DNA from: Rhodopirellula sp. P2
GTDB taxonomy: Bacteria; Planctomycetota; Planctomycetia; Pirellulales; Pirellulaceae
Direction: 5' to 3'
Length of the DNA: 64,000 bases
Assembly (NCBI RefSeq): GCF_028768465.1
Contig: NZ_CP118225.1
Coordinates: forward strand, 2,771,001 to 2,835,000
The position numbers and the translations under genes are program-made. A model generated the notes under the pieces. It was not told the DNA's origin and did no database searches. It was given only the letters and a program-made list of their open reading frames with translations. This document shows positions 17,563 to 26,983 of this stretch, piece by piece (position 1 is the stretch's first letter; every line of letters begins with the position of its first letter).

Positions 17563-18882
17563 TCAGAGTGACTTCAAGACCTTGTCCGCGGCGGCGATCG
17601 TTTCGTCGATCATGGCTTCGGTGTGTTGTTGGCTGAAGAACATCGCTTCGAATTGGCTGCAAGGCAGGTAGATGCCTTCCTGGATCATTCCCCAGAAGTA
17701 GCGTCCGAATGCTTCTCGGTCACAGCGATCCGCGTCATCCCAGCATTGAACGGGATCGGGGTTGAAGAACAGCGTCAGCATTGCCCCGGCTTTGGCAACC
17801 GTGTGAGCAATGCCCGCGGCACTGGCGGCGCGGTCCAGGCCAGCGGCCAAGCGGGTCGCCAATCGCTCCAGTTGGTCGTAGGGAGGATTCTCTTTTAGCA
17901 AACGCAGCGTGGCCGAGCCCGCGGCGACCGCGACCGGGTTTCCGCTGAGTGTTCCAGCTTGGAAGACTTTGCCCGCTGGAAGCACTTGGTTCATGATATC
18001 GGCTCGGCCGCCGTAAGCTCCCAGAGGCATCCCGCCACCAACGATTTTCCCCAGCGTGGTCATGTCGGGCGTGATTCCAAACCGTTCTTGGGCTCCGCCG
18101 TAGGACACCCGGAAACCCGTCATGACTTCATCGAAGATCAGGATGGATCCATGTTGCTTGGTCAGGTCGCGTGCGGCGTTCAAGAACTCCATTGTGGGCA
18201 CAACGCAGCCCATGTTTCCCACCACAGGTTCCAGGATCAAGGCCGCGATTTCGGCACCATGTTGTTCGAAAGCGTTCTGCAAACCGGGCACATCGTTGTA
18301 GGACAGAACGAGTGTGTCTTCGACCGCACCGGGGGTCACGCCGGGAGAATCCGGGGCACCCAACGTTGCCGCGGCGCTTCCGGCGGCAACCAGCAACGCA
18401 TCGACGTGGCCGTGATAGTTGCCGGCGAACTTGATGACTTTCTTGCGCCCTGTTGCACCTCGAGCCACACGGAGCGCGCTCATGGTGGCTTCCGTTCCGC
18501 TGTTCACCAAGCGAACCTTTTCAATGCTGGGAACCGCTTCGATGATCTGCTCAGCCAGTTGGGATTCGGCCTCGGTCGGCGCGCCGTAGCTGGTGCCTTT
18601 GGATGCTGCCGCGGTGATCGCGCCGATGACCTCCGGATGCGCGTGCCCTAAAATCATGGGCCCCCAGGAACCGATGTAGTCGAGGTAGCGATTGCCATCG
18701 AGGTCGAACAGGTAGGGGCCTTCGGCTCGTTCGATGAACAACGGCGTGCCACCGACGGCACCAAACGCGCGTGCGGGTGAGTTGACTCCGCCGGGCATCA
18801 GCGCGGAGGCGCGTTCAAAGGCAGCCACGCTTTGGGGGCCAGCGGTGGGACGAGCGGCAGCTGAATTCGCAGGTGAGTTCAT
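17563..18882 (-). CDS. hemL: Glutamate-1-semialdehyde 2,1-aminomutase
   Basis: 439 aa, the usual length for the family. It converts glutamate-1-semialdehyde to 5-aminolevulinate, the first committed tetrapyrrole precursor in the C5 pathway, and uses PLP. Family marks are MPGGVNSPARAF near the N-terminus, DYIGSWGPMILGHAHP, NSGTEATMSALRVAR, ILIFDEVMTGFRV and TTLGKIVGGGMPLGAYGG with the PLP lysine at about K279. It follows hemC by 57 bases on the same strand, so the two tetrapyrrole genes are very probably one operon. Confidence 0.96.
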   Translation of the reverse strand: MNSPANSAAARPTAGPQSVAAFERASALMPGGVNSPARAFGAVGGTPLFIERAEGPYLFDLDGNRYLDYIGSWGPMILGHAHPEVIGAITAAASKGTSYGAPTEAESQLAEQIIEAVPSIEKVRLVNSGTEATMSALRVARGATGRKKVIKFAGNYHGHVDALLVAAGSAAATLGAPDSPGVTPGAVEDTLVLSYNDVPGLQNAFEQHGAEIAALILEPVVGNMGCVVPTMEFLNAARDLTKQHGSILIFDEVMTGFRVSYGGAQERFGITPDMTTLGKIVGGGMPLGAYGGRADIMNQVLPAGKVFQAGTLSGNPVAVAAGSATLRLLKENPPYDQLERLATRLAAGLDRAASAAGIAHTVAKAGAMLTLFFNPDPVQCWDDADRCDREAFGRYFWGMIQEGIYLPCSQFEAMFFSQQHTEAMIDETIAAADKVLKSL

Positions 18883-18939
18883 GATCGATGGGGGAGGTGA
18901 AACGAAGAGAGGGTGGCGGCTGATGGTGGCAGCCTGGAA

Positions 18940-19962
18940 TCAGGAGTCGTCGCGAACCGTACGAATCAAATGGTCCGCACCGTTTGCTCGAAGTCGATCG
19001 GCAACCAACGTGCCCAGTTGATGAGCAGCGGCGACCTCCAAGTCGGCGTCGTCGGGAGTGACTGCGACGCGGGCCTGTTCTTGCAATCGTTCATTGCCAT
19101 CGGCTGACATCACGATCGCATTCAGGCAAAGCTCGGTGCCTTGATCGGAACTGTCCAGGTGGGCGTGGCAGGCGATCGGGGCCAAGCACCCGCCATGAAG
19201 TTCGGAAAGGACTTTGCGTTCTGCAGTCGCGGCCAAGCGTGCAGCGGCGTCATTCAAACGGGACACTGCCCGCAGTGCATCGGGATGGTCACTGCGAACC
19301 TCGATCCCCAAAGCGCCTTGTCCGGGGGCGGGCAGCATCTCGTCGAGTGGGAACAATTGGTGAGGCAGGCGGGTCATTTCCAGACGCAGGATTCCAGCGT
19401 GGGCCAGCACGATCGCGTCAAATTCGCCGGCGTTGAGCTTTGCCAACCGAGTCTGCACGTTGCCGCGAATGGGCAGGACGTCCAGGTCGGGACGGAGTTG
19501 TTTCAGCTGTGCCAATCGTCGTGTGCTGCCCGTTCCGACTCGAGATCCTTGCGGCAAACAGGCCAGCGGTGAGCCGGTGGCCGATGAACTGGACGAGGCA
19601 TCCCAGTGCGGGCTGTTGTCGGCAAAGACCAACGCGTCCAAGACAGATTCTCGGGGGGGAACCGCTGCCAATGCGAACCGATTGTCCGGTTCCGTGGGCA
19701 AATCTTTGAGGGAGTGGACCGCCACATCGGCTTCGTCATCAACCAGCGCCTGTTGGATCCGTTTGGTGAACAGGCCGACCTGGCGGGTGCCGTCGATCGG
19801 ACGCATGTCGGTGTCGCCTTTGCTGACCAAGGGCACAATGACCGTCTGAAATCCTCGGTTTTTCAAGGATTCAGCGACATGTTCAGCCTGCCACATGGCC
19901 AATGGGCTTTCTCGGGTGGCGATTCGCAGACGGGGGGCGTCGGAGGAGGAAGTCGGGGCCAC
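18940..19962 (-). CDS. hemC: Porphobilinogen deaminase (hydroxymethylbilane synthase)
   Basis: 340 aa from a GTG start. It joins four porphobilinogen units into hydroxymethylbilane. Diagnostic parts are [17 protein letters not shown] at the N-terminus, [46 protein letters not shown], and [14 protein letters not shown], in which C259 would carry the dipyrromethane cofactor. It is the first gene of the pair with hemL. The kinase-Hsp70 gene is divergent; if that gene began at its most upstream ATG (19895), the two coding regions would overlap, which argues for a later start there. Confidence 0.96.
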   Translation of the reverse strand: MAPTSSSDAPRLRIATRESPLAMWQAEHVAESLKNRGFQTVIVPLVSKGDTDMRPIDGTRQVGLFTKRIQQALVDDEADVAVHSLKDLPTEPDNRFALAAVPPRESVLDALVFADNSPHWDASSSSSATGSPLACLPQGSRVGTGSTRRLAQLKQLRPDLDVLPIRGNVQTRLAKLNAGEFDAIVLAHAGILRLEMTRLPHQLFPLDEMLPAPGQGALGIEVRSDHPDALRAVSRLNDAAARLAATAERKVLSELHGGCLAPIACHAHLDSSDQGTELCLNAIVMSADGNERLQEQARVAVTPDDADLEVAAAHQLGTLVADRLRANGADHLIRTVRDDS

Positions 19963-20017
19963 AGGTGCGGTTTATTCGTTGGGAAGGGTGGACGGAGGGG
20001 CCGAAAATGCGAAAATC

Positions 20018-22990
20018 ATGGCGGATAATCTTCCGCTGCGTCGTTACGCTATTAAACAAGAGTGTAGGCCGAGGGCGCCAGTTCCGGAACCGAGTGCGAC
20101 TCGGTCAGGAAGGGACTTCGGTTGTGTTCTCGCACGCTCTCCCTCTCCCATCCTCCGTCTGCCATTGTCCAATTCTTCTGACGAACCTGAACTGTTCGGC
20201 GATGCCGCCGGCCGGGACACGCGACGTCACACCGAAAACTCCAAGGAGTCCGGTGGGGACGAGGCCAGTTCGTGGGCGGATCTGATGGACGCATCCGCAG
20301 CAGAATCGATGGGCGAATTGACTCGGGACCAAACGCATTCCGAGGTTGGATTTGAAGTCGAAGCGTTCCATCGGTCCATCCCCGAGATTGTGGGGGTCTA
20401 CAAAGTGGGACGCCCCATCGGGCGAGGCGGCATGGGCGAAGTGTTCCTGGCCGAGCACCGGTCGATGGGACGCGTTGTCGCACTCAAAATCTTGCCGACT
20501 CGTTGGCTCGATCGCGTGGAATCCGTCAATCGGTTCTACGAAGAGGTTCGGGCTGCTTCCCGGTTGATGCACCCGAACATCGTCACCGCCTTTGATGCGG
20601 GAGAAGCCGATGGCATTCACTACATGGCGATGGAGTACGTCGATGGGCGGACACTTTCGCAATGGGTGAACGATCAAGGCCCAATGTCGATCGGTGATGC
20701 CGCCTCCGCAATCCGGCAAGCAGCTTTCGCGCTGCATCACGCTCACGCCGCCGGCATCGTGCACCGCGACGTCAAACCCGGCAACTTGATGCGAGCCCAC
20801 GATGGGACGATCAAGTTGCTGGATCTCGGATTGGCTCGATTTTCGGCTGATTGGTATCCCTCGCCTCGTGACATCAAGCCGCGGGAATTGGATCTGCCGG
20901 AGGATGACGGCTCTCTCAACTCCGCGACCACGGAAGCGAAGAACCGACCTCTGCTGGGGACGTTGTCGTTCATCTCACCGGAACAACTCGAGGACGCCAA
21001 CTCGGCCGATTCACGCAGCGACCAGTATTCGCTGGGCGCGACGCTGTTCTATCTGTTGATGGGGCATCCACCCTTCACGGGTGATTTGGTCGAACAGGTG
21101 TACGGTCATCGCCACGGTGAAGTGCCGGACCTGATGACGCTTCGAAACGACGTGGATCTGAAGCTGGCGGACATCGTGCGTCGCATGCTGGCCAAGGATC
21201 CTGCGGAACGGTATGGCTCGATGGACGAAGTCGCGCGTGCGATGTCGCCTTACGACAACGACCGTTCGACCCCAGCCTGGGTGCTGGATTTTGCACGGCG
21301 CGAAACCGGCGAAGACCACACCACCGTGGGTGGGGAATCCACACGACGCGGTTTGCTCAGTGTCATTGGCATTGAACTCGGGATGACCCACGCTGCGACC
21401 GCGATCACTCAATCCGATGGATCCATGTTGTCGGGGTGGCCGGGGATGTCATCACAAGGCCCCCGTCCGCTGTGCCGAATCGCTGTCGCGGAAAAGACGG
21501 ACCGTGACACGGGGTTGTCGACGATTCTGTTTGGTGACAGTGCGTACGAACGTCGTGAGCGGCACCCGCAGCGGGTGGCTCATTGCCAGATGATGTACTT
21601 TGGTCGCGATGACATGATGCGGCGGATCGGTGGGCGGATGTGTCCACCCGAAGTCACGATGGGGTTGTGCATGCGGCATTTGCTTGGCAACACATTGAGC
21701 CAACTGGACACGCTCGGTTCACCCGATGGCGATTCATCCTCGCCGATGGCTTTGGGGACGAGTTGGAAACGGCATGCACGCTGGCCCGATGCCGTCGCGA
21801 TCACGGTCCCTTCGAGTTATGACCAATTGCATCGTCGCGCGATCTATCAAGCCGCACAATTGGCGGGTTTGCCGGCGGTGCGTTTGATCGAACGCAGCAT
21901 CGCGGTGACACGCTTCGCGATGACAACTCCAGCTCGCAGCAGTCATGCGGAAGAACCGTTGCCGCCAATCGATTCGCAGTCGTCGGCGCCGATCCTGTAT
22001 GTCGGTCTGACAGGGCAGTCGTTGGACGTTTCGGTTCTGCAGGTCTACGGCGGCCAGATTCGACAAATCGCGACCTCGGGACATTGGTGCCACGGCACGA
22101 TGGCTTGGTCCCGACGATTGGTCGAGATGATTTCATCGCGGTTGCCATGCGATCCGCAACGGATTCAAGGGTTGCCAGCCAACCGTCAGGAATTGATTCA
22201 CGTCACGCGCATTCAGATGGCTGGTGAGCGAGCGATGAACCAGTTGTTGTTGATGCCAGAAACACGGGTGGAAATCGCTCACCAAAACCACATCGACACA
22301 GTGGAACTGACTCGTGATGAGTGGTTGACCCAGTGCGAAGATTTGATGTCGTCGATTGAAGAGAGCATCCAACTGGTTTGCCAGCGAGCGGGTGTGCTGC
22401 CCTCTGACCTGAGGCATTGTTTGGCGATCGGGCCCTTGTTGCGTTTGCCCGCGATTCGCGATCGTGTGCTGACGAAAGGGGCTCCCAATGCGGCGATCGC
22501 TTTTTACGATCAAGTCGATGCGGCCCACGGTGCCGCAGCCTGTGTGGCGTCCGAATTGCCAGGTCAGTTGTGTTCCGAACCGCCTGCCAAAGGTGTGGCG
22601 GGGCATTCCATCGGGTTCGTTGTCGCTGATCGTGATGGCAAGCGGCGAATTTTGCCGATCATTCCAAGAGGAACGCCCACACCAGCTCGAACCAATCGTC
22701 AGCTCAACGGCACCGCACGTGACAACCAGATGACTTTGTCATTGGTGGAATCCTCTGGGAAGAACGGCGAGACCTGGCAGACTCTTGGTCGGCATACCAT
22801 CGAGGTGGCTCCCGACGAGGTGAACCCCATGCGACGGCTTGGGTTCGAGTTGGACATCAACGGGTTGCTGTCGGTTCACCTGGAACGTCCCGATTTGGGA
22901 CGAACCGTGATGCTGCCCTCGTTGCCGGCGTCCAGCATGGACGAATTGCAGTGGCAAGATTGGCGTGAATGGATTGAAGCGACACTCTGA
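20018..22990 (+). CDS. Serine/threonine protein kinase fused to Hsp70-like domain
   Basis: 990 aa with the ATG at 20018; a TTG at 20165 and an ATG further in are alternatives, and the upstream ATG at 19895 is rejected because it overlaps hemC. A Hanks-type kinase domain occupies about residues 127-390: the glycine loop VGRPIGRGGMGEVFLAEHRS, Lys in VALKIL, IVHRDVKPGN with the catalytic Asp, DLGLA in the DFG position, and LSFISPEQ. No membrane span is evident. From about residue 450 a complete Hsp70-type ATPase fold seems to follow: GIELGMTHAATAI, then ITVPSSYDQLHRRAIYQAAQ, LPAVRLIERSIAV, LYVGLTGQSLDVSV and a beta-rich tail that resembles the substrate domain. Several Hsp70 phosphate-loop residues are changed. 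The partners and substrates are unknown. Confidence 0.85.
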   Translation: MADNLPLRRYAIKQECRPRAPVPEPSATRSGRDFGCVLARSPSPILRLPLSNSSDEPELFGDAAGRDTRRHTENSKESGGDEASSWADLMDASAAESMGELTRDQTHSEVGFEVEAFHRSIPEIVGVYKVGRPIGRGGMGEVFLAEHRSMGRVVALKILPTRWLDRVESVNRFYEEVRAASRLMHPNIVTAFDAGEADGIHYMAMEYVDGRTLSQWVNDQGPMSIGDAASAIRQAAFALHHAHAAGIVHRDVKPGNLMRAHDGTIKLLDLGLARFSADWYPSPRDIKPRELDLPEDDGSLNSATTEAKNRPLLGTLSFISPEQLEDANSADSRSDQYSLGATLFYLLMGHPPFTGDLVEQVYGHRHGEVPDLMTLRNDVDLKLADIVRRMLAKDPAERYGSMDEVARAMSPYDNDRSTPAWVLDFARRETGEDHTTVGGESTRRGLLSVIGIELGMTHAATAITQSDGSMLSGWPGMSSQGPRPLCRIAVAEKTDRDTGLSTILFGDSAYERRERHPQRVAHCQMMYFGRDDMMRRIGGRMCPPEVTMGLCMRHLLGNTLSQLDTLGSPDGDSSSPMALGTSWKRHARWPDAVAITVPSSYDQLHRRAIYQAAQLAGLPAVRLIERSIAVTRFAMTTPARSSHAEEPLPPIDSQSSAPILYVGLTGQSLDVSVLQVYGGQIRQIATSGHWCHGTMAWSRRLVEMISSRLPCDPQRIQGLPANRQELIHVTRIQMAGERAMNQLLLMPETRVEIAHQNHIDTVELTRDEWLTQCEDLMSSIEESIQLVCQRAGVLPSDLRHCLAIGPLLRLPAIRDRVLTKGAPNAAIAFYDQVDAAHGAAACVASELPGQLCSEPPAKGVAGHSIGFVVADRDGKRRILPIIPRGTPTPARTNRQLNGTARDNQMTLSLVESSGKNGETWQTLGRHTIEVAPDEVNPMRRLGFELDINGLLSVHLERPDLGRTVMLPSLPASSMDELQWQDWREWIEATL

Positions 22991-23069
22991 CCTTTTCGCG
23001 AGGTGGATCCTGCTGATGAGATCGCTGGCGAACGCTGCGTCACAGCTTCGTGGTCTGGTTCGCCGTTTT

Positions 23070-23113
23070 GGCGTTCGCCTCGCTTCTGTCGTGGTGGAAC
23101 CGAGGCGAACGCC
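23070..23113. terminator. Inverted repeat between convergent genes
   Basis: GGCGTTCGCCTCG (23070-23082) and CGAGGCGAACGCC (23101-23113) form a perfect 13-bp stem around an 18-base loop between the kinase-Hsp70 gene and glnE. There is no long T run, so termination is likely but not certain. The right arm belongs to a short repeat that also occurs at 10359-10388. Confidence 0.5.
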
Positions 23114-23148
23114 CAATGGCTCACATCATCACCCCTCATTGCTTCACG

Positions 23149-26100
23149 CTAGGTTTTCGGCACCAACCGATTGAGCAGGTCACGGTTTTCTTGGCGGATC
23201 GCTTCGCATTGCCTTCGCAATTCTTGAGGTGTTTCGGTTCCCGTCAGGATCGCCAGTTGTTGGAGTTCCAGCGGAGGTTCTTCATCCTCAAAGCCGTTTG
23301 GTAGCTCATGTCGAGCCACGGTGTTGAGCAATCGAAGTTTGCCTTCGATGCTTCGTAGTAAACGGCCGTTGCGAGCCAGTGTTTGGACATCGTCCTCGGC
23401 GTAGCACTTCCGGCGAGCAAGTTCTTCCAAGCATCCAACGGTGTTGGCGTGGAGCGGAAAGTCGCTGTCATGCGATTCTCGGAGGACGCCCGCTGCAGCA
23501 ATCAGTTCGATGTCCACCAGTCCCCCGGCGCCGCGTTTGAGGTTGTTGGGCCCTGCGGTGGATTCGTTGTTTTCCCGCCAATCACGCAGTTCCCCGTTCA
23601 TGCTGTCACGCCAGTTGATGCTGCGGATGATCCGGTGAAGCAACTGGTCAATCGATTCGCGGGCTTCCCGGGAACCCGAGATTGGACGAGCCTTGCAGAG
23701 CGTGACGGATTGCCAAAGCGAAGCGGTTCGCAGACGAAACGGTTTCAGGAATTGGTCGCGTGACATCGCCAAGACCGACTCATCCGCGCCGCCAGCGAAG
23801 GGCAAGTCCAGTTCGTACAAGCGGCCCTCGTTGGATTGGTCCATCCGCCGAAGAATGTTGCCCGCCAACTGATTGAAGAATTGACGGTTGGAAAGTGTCG
23901 ATTTGGGACCGCCAACACGACGTTGGGTTTCGCCCTCCGCGGTGTACACGAACGTCACGTCCAAGTCGCTGTGATAGTTCATTTCGCCGCCAGCAAAACG
24001 TCCCAGAGCGACAGCGACCAACTCGGATGGTTCGCCGTTTGAATCGACGGGATCGCCGTACCGTTGAGCGAGCCGCTCGTGTTCCTGATCCATCACGCGA
24101 CGCAGGCAGGCTTCCGCTGTGTCGGTCAACGACTGGCTGATCGAATCGATGGATTCTTTCCCCAGCAGATCACGGACGCCGATCATCAAATGAGCGCTTG
24201 CTTTGACATTTCGTAGCACATCAATGATCTCGTCCACGCCATCGCACAAACGGATGGTCTGTGCATCCAAGCGCTCGGTGGTGGGAAGGCGATCCATCAC
24301 CAATGAATCGATCAATTCGTCAATCATGCCCGGATGATCGATCAGGATGTTGGTCAGGTAGGGAGCCAGGGAGCACATCGAGACCGTGAGACGTAGCGTC
24401 GCATCGTTGGTCCGCAGTAATTCCCACAGGGTTGCTTTGGCACCGATCGAATCCGTCATCGCGACCAGCCGAGCCAGCGTGGAATCTGGATCGGGAGAGG
24501 CCGCAATTTCTTGCAAGACGCGCGGGGCCACCGCAGCGAAGAAGTGACGGCATCGCCGCGGGGAAAGAAACGAGACCGTTTCTTGGCTGAGCGCAAGCAC
24601 ATTGGAGATCGCTTGCGGGACGTTGCTGAAACGATACTGAGCGATGGTTTGGTGGAACATGTCCACGTCCGGATCCGGGTCCAGGATCAGTTCCGTGATC
24701 ACCGCCAAATCGTGCAACGCACTGGATTCACTGTCGTCGTCGGAACCTGATTTTCCGTCCGAGACGGGAGATTCGCTCGGGGGCACTTCGTCAACCATCA
24801 AGTGGTTGATGATCTTTCGATTGACATCAAACGTCTCTTGCAGCATCTCTTCAAAACGTGCCGCGTCACCTTTGAGATGAATGGCAGCGGCATCCGCGGA
24901 CTCGGTGCGAACTCCCAGTCGCCATGCGAGCCGAGCGCGAACATCGACTTCGTCGGGCAAGTGTGAGATTCGGTGATCAAATAACACCGCCAACAGGTGT
25001 TCCAAGCGGCACAATTTCGCGTGGTTGGTCGACAGAATGGTGGCCTCTTGGGAGGTCAGGCACCCGTGTCGCGAAAGCTCTGTGATGGCGGGAAGCGTTC
25101 CAGTCACTCGGACATCAGGCAAGTCGCCTCCGTGAAGCAGTTGCAAGAACTGGATGGTCAGTTCGATGTCGCGCCGGCCGCCGGGGACATCTGCGATCGG
25201 TGTGCCATCGGTGGAGGTGGTCGCGAGAGCGCGTTTTTCCAGCTTTCGCCGCAGCACTCGGATGTCAGCGATCTCGCTGCGAGTCAGCAGGTGGTGATAC
25301 ACCCAGGGTTCGATTCGCTTCAGGAAGGATTGGGACAACGCGTCGTCGCCCGCCGCGTGACGTGCCTTGACGAATGCGAGGCGTTGCCAGGTACGCCCGT
25401 TCCGTTCGTAGTGCGTCGCGGCTTCGTTGACGCCGAAGAAGTCGATGTCGGCTCCGGAACTGCTGGTCGGCTGACGCCCCAACGACGATTGCGAGCGAGT
25501 GGACTGAACCCCCAAACGCTGGGTGTCGGATAACATCAATTCGTTCTGCGTTGGTTGATGGTCGAATCGCAACGAGAACGGGATGACTTGGCTGCCGTTG
25601 GATTGCAACAGCTCGACCAGGCTGCGTGCCACCTGTTGATGGAAGTCGATGTGGCTGGCGTTTTTGCGGTCAATCTGGTCGCACAGCAGCAACAGATCCA
25701 GTTGCGACTCGTAGCCAATTTCTTGACCACCGTAGTTGCCCAAGGCGATGATCGAGAATCTCGGTTGGCTTCCGTCGATGCGTTGCGGGGTGGGTCGTTT
25801 GGCCGACACGGACGTGACCGCGAACGCCAGTGCAGCCTCCATGATCGCGTCGGTGACAAAGCTGATTTGAGATTGAACCTTGTCCGGCGGCAGACCACGA
25901 ACAAACTCGCCGTAGGCAATTCGCAGAATTTCACGGCTTGCAAATCGCCGGATCGCGAACGCGGCTCGGCGATTGGACTGAATCGTTTCCATTTCCCCGG
26001 ACAATTCGTCGATCAACACCGATCGCTGCGCCGGGGAACCGTCGCTGGCTCGAATCAGGTCGAAGCTTTCCGGGTCATTGATCAGCAATTTCGCGATCGC

Positions 26101-26400
26101 TGGGCTGGTGCTGAGGACCTGCAGCAACGCAGGCAGCATCATCGGATCGCGTTCAAACAACGCCAGCAGAGCCATCGGGCTGCGCGAGACGCCGATGAAC
26201 TGGCTCAGGCGATCGATGGATTCGTCGGGGTCATCCGTCAGGTGCAGGTGTTCAACCAGCCCCGCCCAAAGCAGTTGCAGCAGGTCCTCGGAGACGCCGC
26301 TGTCTGCGATCGCAGCCAGCGATTGGTGGACACGCGACGGATCGGCGACATGTTCGGGGCTCAGCGGCGCGTAGTCGGCCCAGTCACTCATCCAATCCAT
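23149..26400 (-). CDS. glnE: Glutamine synthetase adenylyltransferase/deadenylylase
   Basis: 1083 aa, slightly longer than the ~945 of E. coli. GlnE adjusts glutamine synthetase by adding or removing AMP in response to PII. The two nucleotidyltransferase halves are visible. The C-terminal (adenylylating) half has GRFAGGEMNYHSDLDVTFVY with the SDLD metal-binding pair and later LKRGAGGLVDIELIAAAG. The N-terminal (deadenylylating) half has GNYGGQEIGYESQLDLLLL, where the first Asp of the DxD pair is Gln (Q233). Around these are the family blocks FERDPMMLPALLQVLSTSP, GGRRDIELTIQFLQLLHGG, and RLEHLLAVLFDHRISHLPD. The gene stands alone between convergent and divergent neighbours. Removal of AMP may be impaired. 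Confidence 0.93.
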   Translation of the reverse strand: MDWMSDWADYAPLSPEHVADPSRVHQSLAAIADSGVSEDLLQLLWAGLVEHLHLTDDPDESIDRLSQFIGVSRSPMALLALFERDPMMLPALLQVLSTSPAIAKLLINDPESFDLIRASDGSPAQRSVLIDELSGEMETIQSNRRAAFAIRRFASREILRIAYGEFVRGLPPDKVQSQISFVTDAIMEAALAFAVTSVSAKRPTPQRIDGSQPRFSIIALGNYGGQEIGYESQLDLLLLCDQIDRKNASHIDFHQQVARSLVELLQSNGSQVIPFSLRFDHQPTQNELMLSDTQRLGVQSTRSQSSLGRQPTSSSGADIDFFGVNEAATHYERNGRTWQRLAFVKARHAAGDDALSQSFLKRIEPWVYHHLLTRSEIADIRVLRRKLEKRALATTSTDGTPIADVPGGRRDIELTIQFLQLLHGGDLPDVRVTGTLPAITELSRHGCLTSQEATILSTNHAKLCRLEHLLAVLFDHRISHLPDEVDVRARLAWRLGVRTESADAAAIHLKGDAARFEEMLQETFDVNRKIINHLMVDEVPPSESPVSDGKSGSDDDSESSALHDLAVITELILDPDPDVDMFHQTIAQYRFSNVPQAISNVLALSQETVSFLSPRRCRHFFAAVAPRVLQEIAASPDPDSTLARLVAMTDSIGAKATLWELLRTNDATLRLTVSMCSLAPYLTNILIDHPGMIDELIDSLVMDRLPTTERLDAQTIRLCDGVDEIIDVLRNVKASAHLMIGVRDLLGKESIDSISQSLTDTAEACLRRVMDQEHERLAQRYGDPVDSNGEPSELVAVALGRFAGGEMNYHSDLDVTFVYTAEGETQRRVGGPKSTLSNRQFFNQLAGNILRRMDQSNEGRLYELDLPFAGGADESVLAMSRDQFLKPFRLRTASLWQSVTLCKARPISGSREARESIDQLLHRIIRSINWRDSMNGELRDWRENNESTAGPNNLKRGAGGLVDIELIAAAGVLRESHDSDFPLHANTVGCLEELARRKCYAEDDVQTLARNGRLLRSIEGKLRLLNTVARHELPNGFEDEEPPLELQQLAILTGTETPQELRRQCEAIRQENRDLLNRLVPKT

Positions 26401-26983
26401 CCAGTCGCATTCGAGGAACCTCCACGGAACTTCGCGTCGTTGAGCTGCGTCTTATTGGTTGAACCGCTTTTGCGATCACGCACTTGTTTGCAACGCCACA
26501 AGCGAGTTTAGACGTTGGGTGGGAATCGTTGTAGCGGACGGTGGGACGCCTGATTCACCAAACCAGCTCGGCAGGGCGGAGGCGTCTGGTCGGGGGGGAG
26601 TTGCCCCCGCGGGCCGGATTGGGAGATCCATCGGTTGAGCCAAAATGATGACAACGAAATTCAAATCTTGCGTGACATCACTCAGACGTGACCTACGTTT
26701 TTATATGCGAGGCGGGGGAACGTCGTGCATCAAATAATCACGGTGTTGAGGTGTGTGGTGGTTGTTCACCGAGTGTTGCGGGAACGCAACGTGGGTGATG
26801 TCTGGAACCCACACGCCACGTCGCAAACTCATTCATCCCGCAGGCGGTTATTCCGCCTAACTCCTTCTGCGACAACGGTTTGCTATGATTTATGTGTTGC
26901 CCCAAGAGGCGACTGGCACCGCCGGTGCTTGGTCTCACTCACCCAATCGTGTTGATAATGTTTCGGGTGTCGAGGAGACCTTG
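26401..26983. other. Divergent intergenic region (glnE / sigma factor leaders)
   Basis: 583 bases with no believable gene. It must hold the promoters of glnE and of the sigma factor gene. The frame of the sigma gene stays open upstream to 26885, but a good ribosome site marks the real start at 26984. No clear operator or hairpin was seen. Confidence 0.45.
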
